Under the pieces are notes generated by a model. The model had not been told where the DNA came from. It saw only the letters and a list, made by a program, of their open reading frames with translations, and did no database searches. From CANJDH01 sp031430015 (GTDB taxonomy: Bacteria; Pseudomonadota; Gammaproteobacteria; Burkholderiales; JAEUOS01), in NCBI GenBank assembly GCA_031430015.1, contig JANPAR010000160.1, positions 1 through 21,905 of the forward strand: 21,905 nt of DNA, written 5' to 3'. Within the stretch, counting starts at the first letter, position 1, and every line of letters begins with the position of its first letter. The position numbers and the translations under genes are program-made. This document shows, one piece after another, positions 14,210-21,832 of the stretch.

Positions 14210-15757
14210 TCAAACAGTCACCAGTGTGGCAGCCCATTCGGCAGCCTGCGTACTCGATGCAGCAACGACGCAGCCAGAAGCTTTGAGTATCGCTTCCTGC
14301 TGTGAGCGCACCTGCGGATCTTCTTCGGTGCCACAGACGAAGGCGATCACCCACAATGCGTGCTTTGCCTTCGCCTGCATGATGGCTTGCGACAGCGCGC
14401 CCGCCGGGTCCATGTGGCCGGCGTACCCGAGCACGATGTCGATGAGCAATACAGCGGCGTCCGGGTCAGCTGCCTCCCGTGCGATCCGCGCGATGCGCGT
14501 GGACGGGTCGATCATTGGATGCGGCTTGCCAACGGTGAAGTCATCGTCACCGAGGTCGAGCATGGTGTGCTCTTGTGAACGGTTGAGGTCAGCAAGTTGT
14601 GCGCTCTGGTCGAGCGGCACGTTGGAATAACTCTTGACGCCGAGGGCGCGCAAAGCCACTTGCGCCTCGGTGCAAAAGGTGCCGCCGGAGAACAGGCCGC
14701 GCACATAGCGCCCTTGGCCCTTCGCGGGCATAACGACAGGAGCCGCTCCCACCAAGGGTTTGCGGGCGACATTAGCTTCCGATGCAGTGCCGGAAGCGAG
14801 CGCAACACAGGCCGCCGCACAGTCATGGAGCGTCGCAGTTTGATGCACGTTCGCTGGCGCGGCGACCGGCGCGCCGCCGAGGAATACCGTGACCACGGGT
14901 TTGCCGGCACGGCCGGCACGTTCGATCACTTGCGCCATCACCGCCGGGGCGGGCGGCTTGGAAATGATGCCAATGACTTTGGTGTCCACATCCGCCGCCA
15001 GCAGATCAAGTGCCATCAGCATGGTGACGCCACCGACCTCGGCCTTCACATCACGGCCACCGGTGCCAATGGCGTGCGAGACGCCTGCGCCCATCAGATG
15101 AATTTGCGACGTAACCTCTTGCAAGCCGGTGCCGGAGGCACCGATCAGGCCGATGTCACCACGCCGCACGACATTGGCGAAGCCGAGCGGCACGCCGCCG
15201 ATGATCGCGGTGCCGCAGTCGGGGCCCATGACGAGCACGCCCTTGCGTTGCGCGAGTTGCTTGATTGCGCGTTCCTGTTCGAGCGGCACGTTGTCGGAAA
15301 ACAGGAACACGTTGAGACCGGCCTTGACTGCTTTCAATGCTTCGGCGCCGGCGTAGGCGCCGGGTACCGAGATTTGCACGAGGTTCGCTGCGTCAAGAGG
15401 TTTGGGTTGCGTGGCCGCCGCCATGCTCAGCGCCATGTTGAGCGAGCGCGGCACTACTGCTTCGGACGGACTGCCACCCGCGCGTGAGCCACCTGCGAGC
15501 GATTCATCAACCAGCGCAAACGCTGCAGTGGCGACTTTTTCATCAGCGCATTCGATGACGATGATCAGGTCACTCGGTGCGCCGGCTTCGGCTTGCGTAT
15601 TGAGCAAGCCGGCTTCCTTGAGGATGTCCTTGTTCGCGGGCGTGGCCATCACCAGCGTGGCACGCGTGATGGCGGGGTCGGCGAGCAACTTCTCGGCAAT
15701 GCGCATCAGCGCGACCGAGTCTTTATAGAGATTGGGTTTGATGCGGCTGACGATCAT
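14210..15757 (-). CDS. fdrA: FdrA, oxamate carbamoyltransferase subunit AllF
   Basis: 515 residues of the FdrA family, which is built like succinyl-CoA synthetase alpha subunit with CoA-binding and ligase-like domains. It begins MIVSRIKPNLYKDSV. The central Rossmann part shows VLVMGPDCGTAIIGG and GDIGLIGASGTGLQEV, and IGTGGRDVKAEVGG lies where ligases carry the phospho-His loop. In E. coli it works with the DUF1116 and DUF2877 proteins as oxamate carbamoyltransferase. It starts 3 nt after the fabI stop (TAA-ACG-ATG), so it depends on fabI transcription unless an internal promoter exists. Confidence 0.92.
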   Translation of the reverse strand: MIVSRIKPNLYKDSVALMRIAEKLLADPAITRATLVMATPANKDILKEAGLLNTQAEAGAPSDLIIVIECADEKVATAAFALVDESLAGGSRAGGSPSEAVVPRSLNMALSMAAATQPKPLDAANLVQISVPGAYAGAEALKAVKAGLNVFLFSDNVPLEQERAIKQLAQRKGVLVMGPDCGTAIIGGVPLGFANVVRRGDIGLIGASGTGLQEVTSQIHLMGAGVSHAIGTGGRDVKAEVGGVTMLMALDLLAADVDTKVIGIISKPPAPAVMAQVIERAGRAGKPVVTVFLGGAPVAAPANVHQTATLHDCAAACVALASGTASEANVARKPLVGAAPVVMPAKGQGRYVRGLFSGGTFCTEAQVALRALGVKSYSNVPLDQSAQLADLNRSQEHTMLDLGDDDFTVGKPHPMIDPSTRIARIAREAADPDAAVLLIDIVLGYAGHMDPAGALSQAIMQAKAKHALWVIAFVCGTEEDPQVRSQQEAILKASGCVVAASSTQAAEWAATLVTV

Positions 15758-15760
15758 CGT

Positions 15761-16564
15761 TTACGCGTCCACCGGCATGCCGCCGACCACGGTGTTGAAG
15801 CCGTTGTCCACGTAGGTGATTTCGCCGGTCACGCCATTGGCAAGATCAGAGAGCAAAAACGCGGCAACATTGCCGACGTCGTCACTCGACACGTTGCGGC
15901 GCAGGGGCGCGTTCTCCTCGACAAACTTGAGGATCTTGCCGAAGCCGCCGATGCCCATCGCCGCGAGCGTCTTGATCGGCCCGGCCGAAATGCCGTTGAC
16001 GCGAATGCCCTTGGGGCCGAGGCTCGACGCCATGTAGCGCACGGCGGCTTCGAGGCTGGCTTTGGCCAGACCCATGGTGTTGTAGTTGGGCACCACGCGC
16101 TCGGCGCCGAGGTAGGAGAGCGTCAGCATGGCGCCGCGCGACTTGCCGTGTTCATCGACCATCAGCGGCAGGGCGGCTTTGCCCAGTGCGGCGAAGCTGT
16201 AGCTTGAAATGTCATGGGCAATCCTGAACGCTTCGCGCGAGACGCCGTTCATGAAGTCGCCTTCGATCGCGTCACGCGGGGCGAAGCCGATGGCGTGCAC
16301 GAGGCCGTCGAGGCGCGGCCAGGAGGCCTTGAGGCCCTCGAATACGGCGGCGATTTGTGCGTCGTCGGCTACGTCGCAGGGGAAATAGAGCGTCGAGCCG
16401 AACTCGGCAGCGAAGCCTTTGATGCGTTCTTCAAAACGCTCGCCCTGGTAGGTGAAGGCGAGCTCGGCGCCTTCACGGTGGCAGGCGCGTGCGATGCCGT
16501 AGGCGATCGAGCGATTGGACAACACACCGGTGATCAGGAGCCGTTTGCCAGCGAGAAATGCCAT
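15761..16564 (-). CDS. fabI: Enoyl-ACP reductase FabI
   Basis: 267-residue NADH-dependent enoyl-ACP reductase, the last step of each fatty-acid elongation round. NAD site ITGVLSNRSIAYGIA near residue 11, catalytic Y151, Y161 and K168 (LSYLGAERVVPNYNTMGLAK), then ISAGPIKTLAAMGI. All catalytic residues are intact, so it is a normal FabI. ATG 16564 (MAFLAGKR) matches the family start and has GGA about 7 nt upstream; ATG 16573 would add three residues. It is the first gene of a run whose other members are oxalurate catabolism genes, which is unusual for a housekeeping gene. Confidence 0.96.
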   Translation of the reverse strand: MAFLAGKRLLITGVLSNRSIAYGIARACHREGAELAFTYQGERFEERIKGFAAEFGSTLYFPCDVADDAQIAAVFEGLKASWPRLDGLVHAIGFAPRDAIEGDFMNGVSREAFRIAHDISSYSFAALGKAALPLMVDEHGKSRGAMLTLSYLGAERVVPNYNTMGLAKASLEAAVRYMASSLGPKGIRVNGISAGPIKTLAAMGIGGFGKILKFVEENAPLRRNVSSDDVGNVAAFLLSDLANGVTGEITYVDNGFNTVVGGMPVDA

Positions 16565-16653
16565 GTTTTCCATCCGGTTGGGCGAAGTGCGCATTATGCC
16601 AGCGCGCCCAAATACGGCCTGCGGATAGGGAGTGCGAGGGAGCGCGCGCGGCA

Positions 16654-16686
16654 AACTGTATACTTTATGCCTTCGAACTGTATACA
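16654..16686. promoter_or_regulatory. Spaced AACTGTATAC repeat, likely GntR-type operator
   Basis: AACTGTATAC occurs at 16654-16663 and again at 16676-16685, 22 nt apart, two DNA turns on the same face. The second copy is part of a perfect palindrome TGTATACA (16679-16686). GTATAC-centred palindromes are typical operators of FCD-type GntR regulators. The site lies in the 181-nt gap between divergent fabI and the aminotransferase gene and so could control both. No regulator gene is in the window. Confidence 0.6.
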
Positions 16687-16745
16687 ATTTTGGCTTTGCT
16701 GACGCCGCGTCCCGATGCACCACGCCGCACGAACCCTTCCCGACA

Positions 16746-18020
16746 ATGACTCTCCAACTGCCGCCGCTCGCACCACTCGAAGATCCCGCCTCCGCATTGG
16801 CCGACCTCAACCCGCTGCCGCGCCTGATGATGGGGCCGGGGCCGATCAATGCCGACCCGCGCGTGCTGCGCGCCATGTCGGCGCAATTGCTCGGGCAGTT
16901 CGATCCGCAGTTCCGGCTGATGATGCGCGAAACCATGGCCCTGTATCGCCAGGTGTTCGAAACCAAAAACGACTGGACCTTCATCGTCGACGGTACCGCG
17001 CGCAGCGGTATTGAAACCGTGATGGCCTCGGTGGTCGAAACCGGCGACCGCGTGCTGGTGTGCTCGTTCGGGCGCTTCGGGCAATTGCTCACCGAGATCG
17101 CGCGGCGCGCCGGTGCCGAGGTCAAGGTGATCGAAGTGCCGTGGGGCACGGTGTTTACCCCGGAGCAGATCGAAGCAGCGGTGAAAGCGTTTTCGCCCAA
17201 GCTGGTGGCGGTGTGTCAGGGCGACACCTCAACCACGATGTTGCAGCCGCTAGAAGAGATCGGCAAGATTTGCCACCGGTACGGTGCGCTGTTGCAGGTT
17301 GATGCCACGGCGTCGATTGCCGGTACGCCACTCAAGTGCGATGAATGGGAGATCGACGGCACCACGGCCGGTTTGCAAAAGTGCCTGGCCGGGCCGTCGG
17401 GTGCTGCACCGGTGACGCTGAGTGACGCTATGGCGCGCGTGATCTACCGCCGCCGCCACATTGAAGAAGGCGTGCGCCCCGCCAACTACACGGCCGGTGA
17501 TGGCAGCATCATCACCAGCAACTACTTTGACCTCGCGATGGTGATGGACTACTGGAGCGATCTCGCGCTCAACCACCACACCGAAGCGACCACCATGCTC
17601 TATGGCGCGCGCGAATGCGGCCGCATCTTTGTGCAGGAAGGCCACGCCAATGTGTTCAAGCGCCATGCCGACGGCTCGCGTGCCATGGTGGCGGGGCTGC
17701 GTGCCATGGGCCTGTCTGTGTATGGTGATGTGGCCAACAAAATGCCCAACGTGACCGGCGTCTACGTGCCCGCTGGCGTCAATGGCGACCGCGCGCGCAA
17801 CGCCTTGCTCAAAGATTTCGGCATCGAGATCGGCACCTCGTTTGGCCAACTGGCCGGCAAGATCTGGCGCGTCGGCGCAATGGGCTACAACGCGCGCCAG
17901 GACTGCGTGTTGGTGACGCTTGGGGCGATGGAGACCGTGCTCGCCGCCGAGGGTTACCGCTTCACGCGCGGAGCCGGCGTGGATGCAGCCTATCAGTCGT
18001 ACAAGGACTCAGGCCGCTAG
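16746..18020 (+). CDS. pucG: (S)-ureidoglycine-glyoxylate aminotransferase (PucG type)
   Basis: 424-residue class V PLP aminotransferase. The PLP Lys is K212 (TAGLQKCLAGPSGA) and the ring-binding Asp is D186 (QVDATAS); RLMMGPGPINADPRVL opens the protein as in PucG and serine/alanine-glyoxylate aminotransferases. PucG moves the amino group of ureidoglycine to glyoxylate, giving oxalurate and glycine. The divergent operon encodes exactly the enzymes that consume oxalurate, which favours PucG over plain alanine-glyoxylate aminotransferase. ATG 16746 is the only start that gives the family N-terminus; an upstream in-frame ATG at 16632 would run across the operator. Its last 12 bases overlap the convergent methyltransferase gene. 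Confidence 0.88.
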   Translation: MTLQLPPLAPLEDPASALADLNPLPRLMMGPGPINADPRVLRAMSAQLLGQFDPQFRLMMRETMALYRQVFETKNDWTFIVDGTARSGIETVMASVVETGDRVLVCSFGRFGQLLTEIARRAGAEVKVIEVPWGTVFTPEQIEAAVKAFSPKLVAVCQGDTSTTMLQPLEEIGKICHRYGALLQVDATASIAGTPLKCDEWEIDGTTAGLQKCLAGPSGAAPVTLSDAMARVIYRRRHIEEGVRPANYTAGDGSIITSNYFDLAMVMDYWSDLALNHHTEATTMLYGARECGRIFVQEGHANVFKRHADGSRAMVAGLRAMGLSVYGDVANKMPNVTGVYVPAGVNGDRARNALLKDFGIEIGTSFGQLAGKIWRVGAMGYNARQDCVLVTLGAMETVLAAEGYRFTRGAGVDAAYQSYKDSGR

Positions 18021-18773
18021 AAACAGAAACACGGTAGGCAGTTTGGCGCGCGCAGCATCGTTGATGCCCCGCTCGTCTGCTCGCGTGCCACTGCGCTGCC
18101 GCCACTCGCCGACGCTGCAGGTCTGCACCGATTCTTCAGGCAAGGTGAGGCCGGCAGCGCGTGTGAGGCGCGTCGTGCCGGACAGCGTGGCGAGCAGGGC
18201 TGCCCACAGCGCCTCGTTGCGATAGGGCGTCTCGATCACGATCTGCGTTTCGCGCTCGCGCGCCGAGCGCGCTTCGAGTTGCTTGATGAAGTCCTCGCGC
18301 GCCGGTGATTTGACGGGCGCATAGCCGGCGAACGCAAAGCGCTGGCCGTCGAGACCCGAGGCCATCAGCGCCAGCAGGATCGACGAGGGGCCGGTCAGCG
18401 GCACCACGCGCACGCCCGCAGCGTGGGCCAGACGCGCCAATTGCGCACCCGGATCGGCAATGCCCGGGCAGCCTGCTTCGGACAGCACGCCTACATCAAT
18501 GCCTCGGAGGAGCTTGTCCACCAAAGGTTTCAAGGCATTGTCGCCGGGTTGGTGGCCGAATTCGACGATGTCGAGTTGCTGCAACGGGAGTTGCGTGCCG
18601 ATCAGTTTGAGAAAGGCGCGCGCGGACTTCGCGTTCTCGACGCCGAAGCAGCCGAGCCGCGCGGCGACTGCGCGCACCTGCGCGGGCAGGCTCCATTCGA
18701 GCAGGGAAGGTGCGCCTTCGGCTTTGAGGTCGCCCAGGGTGGCGGGGATGAGATAGAGCGTGCCGGGGTTCAT
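18009..18773 (-). CDS. Tetrapyrrole-methylase-fold SAM methyltransferase (RsmI-like)
   Basis: 254 residues starting MNPGTLYLIPATLGD. The tetrapyrrole (corrin/porphyrin) methylase fold is shown by GVLSEAGCPGIADPGAQLA, VVPLTGPSSILLALMASG and FAGYAPVKSPARED, plus IVIETPYRNEALW. It resembles RsmI, the 16S rRNA 2'-O-methyltransferase for C1402, but is shorter and has a divergent N-terminus. Proteobacteria often carry such a second RsmI-like paralogue beside maf. The target is unproven. It overlaps the end of the aminotransferase gene by 12 nt tail to tail and lies 34 nt after maf in the same direction. Confidence 0.87.
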   Translation of the reverse strand: MNPGTLYLIPATLGDLKAEGAPSLLEWSLPAQVRAVAARLGCFGVENAKSARAFLKLIGTQLPLQQLDIVEFGHQPGDNALKPLVDKLLRGIDVGVLSEAGCPGIADPGAQLARLAHAAGVRVVPLTGPSSILLALMASGLDGQRFAFAGYAPVKSPAREDFIKQLEARSARERETQIVIETPYRNEALWAALLATLSGTTRLTRAAGLTLPEESVQTCSVGEWRQRSGTRADERGINDAARAKLPTVFLFLAA

Positions 18774-18807
18774 CGCACGGGTAGCGTGGCAGTGCCGGGA
18801 GGCATAC

Positions 18808-19437
18808 TCACGCAGCGGCGGCGCCCGGCAATGGCCGCGCCAACAACAAAGGGTCCACGCCTTCGGCACGCAGCATGCGCGTGAGCGCAATCAGCGGCAG
18901 GCCGATCAGGGCGGTCGGGTCATCGCCCGAGAGCGTTTGCATGAGCGCGATGCCGAGTCCCTCCGACTTTGCCGACCCGGCACAGTCGTAAGGCTGCTCG
19001 GCGCGCAGGTAGGCGTCGATCTGGGCGTCGGTGAGGTCGTGCATGCGCACGACGATGCTCACGATGTCCGACTGCACGCGTCCGGTCGCAGCATTGACGA
19101 GGGCGAGTGCGGTGTCAAAGTGGACCGTCTTGCCGCGCATGAAGCGCAATTGCCCGGTCGCCACCTCGTGCGTGCCGGGTTTGTCGAGTTTGCGGGCTTC
19201 GCAATGGGCGACCTGGTCGGAGCCGATCACGAGGCCTTGCGCGCGCGCGGTGGCAATCGCTTGTGCTTTGGCGATGGCGAGACGCAGGGATAATTCACGC
19301 GGCGTCTCATCGGGCAGCGGGCTTTCGTCTACGCCGGGCGCAATGGCTTCAAAAGGCATGCCGAGACGGGTCAAAAGCGCCTTGCGGTAGCGTGATGTAG
19401 ACGCGAGAAAGAGGGGCGGCAGGGCGGGTGCTGTCAT
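18808..19437 (-). CDS. Maf-family nucleotide pyrophosphatase (YceF type)
   Basis: 209 residues. LFLASTSRYRKALLTRLG near the start, VDESPLPDETPRELSLRLA, the catalytic GSDQV (instead of the dTTP/UTP-type ADTVV) and YDCAGSAKSEGLGIALM place it in the YceF branch, which hydrolyses m7GTP and thus clears modified nucleotides. In E. coli yceF is also divergent from yceD-rpmF-plsX-fabH, the same layout as here. The ATG at 19437 is the natural start. Confidence 0.93.
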   Translation of the reverse strand: MTAPALPPLFLASTSRYRKALLTRLGMPFEAIAPGVDESPLPDETPRELSLRLAIAKAQAIATARAQGLVIGSDQVAHCEARKLDKPGTHEVATGQLRFMRGKTVHFDTALALVNAATGRVQSDIVSIVVRMHDLTDAQIDAYLRAEQPYDCAGSAKSEGLGIALMQTLSGDDPTALIGLPLIALTRMLRAEGVDPLLLARPLPGAAAA

Positions 19438-19608
19438 GTTGCGATGTTACCGCGATGTGCCTTCTGCCCATACGTAGCACCTGCCACGTTGGTGCGGCGA
19501 TGGTTGTGCTGTGGTCGCGGTGCAGCCTGGTCTGACAGGGTCGCCTGCGACTGTTGATCGGGGGCGTCACCGCAGGCGTCACAATCGCGGCAAAAATGCG
19601 CTAAGGTT

Positions 19609-19638
19609 TTGACGAATAACGCTTAATTTGGTTATAAT
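19609..19638 (+). promoter_or_regulatory. Sigma70 promoter of yceD-rpmF-plsX
   Basis: TTGACG at 19609-19614 and TATAAT at 19633-19638 are separated by 18 nt, the best housekeeping promoter in the window. Transcription should start near 19645, about 135 nt before yceD. Confidence 0.85.
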
Positions 19639-19644
19639 CCGCTC

Positions 19645-19685
19645 AACGCCCCAACGATCTTGCTGTGGGGCGTTTGTTGTTTTTG
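19645..19685 (+). terminator. Terminator-like hairpin at the start of the yceD transcript
   Basis: AACGCCCCA (19645-19653) pairs perfectly with TGGGGCGTT (19666-19674) around a 12-nt loop, followed by a T-rich tract with five consecutive T. The expected transcription start falls at the foot of this stem, so the new RNA begins with the hairpin. It may act as an attenuator, as a 5' stabilising stem, or be only partly effective. Confidence 0.65.
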
Positions 19686-19780
19686 GCGGTTTGCTTGTTT
19701 CTGGCTTTTTTCTGCGCGGTTCCTGTGTTTTTGCGTGTTCGAATCAGTTGCCGTTTGCTGCATCGGCGGTCGAGTGAGTG

Positions 19781-20275
19781 ATGGATTCCTGGCTGATTGA
19801 TACGCGCCGTTTGGCTGAGCGTGGCGAGCGCGTTGAGCGGCAGTTGACGACGCGGGATTTGCCGCGCTTGCGCAAAGAGTGCAGTACGCCTTTTGTGCCG
19901 GTCGAGGCGTCGGTTACTGGCGTGCGCACGTCACTGGGCAAGCCCGGTGTACGGGTGTCGATGCGGGCGCAGGTGAAGGTGCCGTGTCAGCGTTGCCTTA
20001 AACCGCTGCCGCTGGAATTGGATCTGGCGTGTGCGTTTGAGTGGGTGGAGAACGAGTCTGAGCAGGCCCTGCGTGATGCCGACGACGAGTGGGATGCGGT
20101 GATCGCGGCTGAGCAGGTCGATTTGCTGCCGTTGCTGGAAGATGAGTTGTTGCTGGCTCTGCCGTTTGCCCCGATGCATCCGGCGTGCCGGAGCGGCGCG
20201 GCAAGTGAGGCGGATGAGGATGCGGAGGAGAAGGTGTCGCCGTTTGCGGCGCTGGCGGGGTTGAAGCGAGTTTGA
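19781..20275 (+). CDS. yceD: YceD family protein (DUF177), 23S rRNA/L32 accessory
   Basis: 164 residues. The family signs are VKVPCQRCLKPLPLELD in the middle and VDLLPLLEDELLLALPFAP followed by HPAC near the end. YceD is linked to 23S rRNA processing and almost always precedes rpmF, as here. ATG 19781 is chosen; a GTG directly before it is in frame but adds only one residue. The ribosome site is weak (GAGTGAGTG). Acidic C-terminal stretch. Confidence 0.93.
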   Translation: MDSWLIDTRRLAERGERVERQLTTRDLPRLRKECSTPFVPVEASVTGVRTSLGKPGVRVSMRAQVKVPCQRCLKPLPLELDLACAFEWVENESEQALRDADDEWDAVIAAEQVDLLPLLEDELLLALPFAPMHPACRSGAASEADEDAEEKVSPFAALAGLKRV

Positions 20276-20288
20276 ATAACGTGCAGTA

Positions 20289-20300
20289 GCTGGTACCAGC
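20289..20300. repeat. Perfect 12-bp palindrome between yceD and rpmF
   Basis: GCTGGTACCAGC is a perfect palindrome in the 138-nt gap before rpmF. Nearby CAGCCAGT (20297-20304) also pairs with ACTGGCTG (20357-20364), so two mutually exclusive folds are possible in the rpmF leader. The function is unknown. Confidence 0.5.
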
Positions 20301-20413
20301 CAGTCAACAGATTGCGGCAGTGTCGTCGCAGCGAAGTTGGGCAAATCTGGTCCGGTACTGGCTGCGTTGGTTGTTTTCGGTTTTTTTCTTTTTTCAGTTG
20401 AAGGAGTTTCATC

Positions 20414-20593
20414 ATGGCAGTCCAGCAGAATAAAAAATCCCCCTCCAAGCGCGGCATGCATCGCGCCCACGACTTTCTGACCAACCCGCCCTTGGCCGTT
20501 GAGCCGGTGACCGGTGAAGTGCATCTGCGCCACCACATCAGCCCGACCGGTTTTTACCGAGGCAAAAAAGTTGTCAAGGGCAAGGGCGAGTAA
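20414..20593 (+). CDS. rpmF: 50S ribosomal protein L32
   Basis: 59 residues, MAVQQNKKSPSKRGMHRAHD at the start and GFYRGKKVVKGKGE at the end, the full length of proteobacterial L32 (bL32). A strong AAGGAG ribosome site lies at 20401-20406, 7 nt before the ATG. It is of the Cys-free type: the zinc-binding CxxC pair of some L32 proteins is absent (PVTGEVHLRHH in its place), normal in proteobacteria. It sits between yceD and plsX, the standard order. Confidence 0.97.
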   Translation: MAVQQNKKSPSKRGMHRAHDFLTNPPLAVEPVTGEVHLRHHISPTGFYRGKKVVKGKGE

Positions 20594-20630
20594 GGCACCC
20601 TCAGTCTGACCAAGGCCTGACTGCGCCTGC

Positions 20631-21749
20631 ATGGCACAGCGCCCCGGTACAGCGTCCGCAGCTTCTGCGGTGTCTACGGTTTCAGCAGCGCCTGCCGTGT
20701 CCGCCGTTTCTATTGCGATTGACGCGATGGGTGGCGATATTGGCCCGCGCGTCACTGTTGACGCGGCTTTGCAATTTTTGGCGCGTCACGCCGATGCGCG
20801 CGTGCTGTTGGTTGGTTTGCCGGATGTGATTGAAGCTGAGCTTGCGCATCTGAACGGCGCGGCGGCGGCGGTGTTCGGCCGCTATGAAATTTGCGCGGCG
20901 TCCGAGGTCATTGCCATGGACGATCCGCCGGCGCAGGCGATGCGCCGCAAGCGCGACTCGTCCATGCACCGCGCGCTCGGCCTCGTTAAAGAGGGCCGCG
21001 CCGATGCCGCCATTTCAGCCGGCAATACCGGCGCGTGGATGGCCATTTCCAGCGTCACGCTGCGCACCCTTGAGGGCGTGGACCGTCCCGCGCTGTGTTC
21101 GCTCCTGCCCAACCAAAAGGGTGGCCACACCTACATGCTCGATCTGGGCGCCAATGTCGATTGCAAGGCGGGCCACCTTTATCAGTTCGCCTTGATGGGC
21201 GCGGCGCTGGTCGAGGCGGTCGAGCACAAGGCCAAACCGCCGGTCGGGCTGCTCAACATCGGCTCCGAAGACATGAAGGGTAACGAGGCGGTAAAGAGTG
21301 CAGCCGAGTTGCTGCACGCCGCCCATGCACGCGGCGACATCAACTTTGCCGGCAATGTCGAAGGCAACGACATCTTCCGGGGCGAGGTTGACGTGGTGGT
21401 GTGCGACGGCTTTGTCGGCAATGTTGCGCTGAAGGCAGCTGAAGGTATGGTGCAGATGATCGGCCGCAGCCTGAAGAGCGAGTTCGAGCGCAATCTGTTC
21501 ACCAAACTGGGGGCGCTGGTGTCGCTGCCGGTGATCAATGCCTTCCGCCGCCGCTATGATCACCGTCGCTACAACGGGGCGATCCTGTTGGGTTTGACCG
21601 GTGTCGTCGTCAAGAGCCACGGCTCGGCCGACGCGTATGCATTCGGCTGTGCGCTCGACCGTGCTTACAGTGCTGTGCAGACCGGTGTGCAGGCCGGTAT
21701 CGGGGCGCGCCTCGCCGTGGCACCGGCACCATTGAGCGCGGCGGCGTAG
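20631..21749 (+). CDS. plsX: Phosphate acyltransferase PlsX
   Basis: 372 residues. PlsX makes acyl phosphate from acyl-ACP for phospholipid synthesis. The core begins IAIDAMGGDIGPRVTVDAAL and continues through DDPPAQAMRRKRDSSMHRAL, AAISAGNTGAWMA, LLNIGSEDMKGNE, GNVEGNDIFRG and VCDGFVGNVALK, all typical. Before the usual start there is a 26-residue Ala/Ser/Val tail (SAASAVSTVSAAPAVSAVS). A GTG at 20697 in frame would give the normal length; neither start has a ribosome site. It follows rpmF by 37 nt and precedes fabH. Confidence 0.95.
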   Translation: MAQRPGTASAASAVSTVSAAPAVSAVSIAIDAMGGDIGPRVTVDAALQFLARHADARVLLVGLPDVIEAELAHLNGAAAAVFGRYEICAASEVIAMDDPPAQAMRRKRDSSMHRALGLVKEGRADAAISAGNTGAWMAISSVTLRTLEGVDRPALCSLLPNQKGGHTYMLDLGANVDCKAGHLYQFALMGAALVEAVEHKAKPPVGLLNIGSEDMKGNEAVKSAAELLHAAHARGDINFAGNVEGNDIFRGEVDVVVCDGFVGNVALKAAEGMVQMIGRSLKSEFERNLFTKLGALVSLPVINAFRRRYDHRRYNGAILLGLTGVVVKSHGSADAYAFGCALDRAYSAVQTGVQAGIGARLAVAPAPLSAAA

Positions 21750-21790
21750 GGCCATTGCGCCACGATGGCTTCGGCACGGCTCGCCGCACC

Positions 21791-21832
21791 ATGATTTATT
21801 CATGCATCACCGGCACCGGCAGTTATTTGCCG
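21791..21832 (+). pseudogene. fabH: fabH 5' end, interrupted
   Basis: ATG 21791 opens MIYSCITGTGSYLP, the normal N-terminus of beta-ketoacyl-ACP synthase III, in its normal place 41 nt after plsX. After residue 14 the homology ends, and the frame stops at TGA 21854. The sequence beyond is an inverted piece of the same gene. Confidence 0.85.

Larger units (their letters stand above)
19438..19780. other. 343-nt divergent non-coding region
   Basis: The gap between maf (-) and yceD (+). It holds two GGCGTCAC copies 12 nt apart (19563-19570, 19575-19582), the sigma70 promoter at 19609-19638, the hairpin at 19645-19674, and a T-rich leader of about 100 nt before yceD. No gene is visible. The maf promoter must lie in the left part, but I cannot assign it. 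Confidence 0.75.

Noticed and set aside
13018..14286. A 422-codon plus-strand open frame
   Set aside because: It is antisense to allH and the carbamate kinase gene, is rich in His/Arg as such shadows are, and shows no motif.
15761..17200. A 479-codon minus-strand reading that extends fabI upstream
   Set aside because: The added part is antisense to the aminotransferase gene and crosses the operator region. The FabI family start is at MAFLAGKR.
20336..20342. A further GTTGGGC heptamer upstream of rpmF
   Set aside because: It has no partner box or palindrome around it. It shows that the heptamer alone occurs by chance in this genome and cannot define a cassette boundary.
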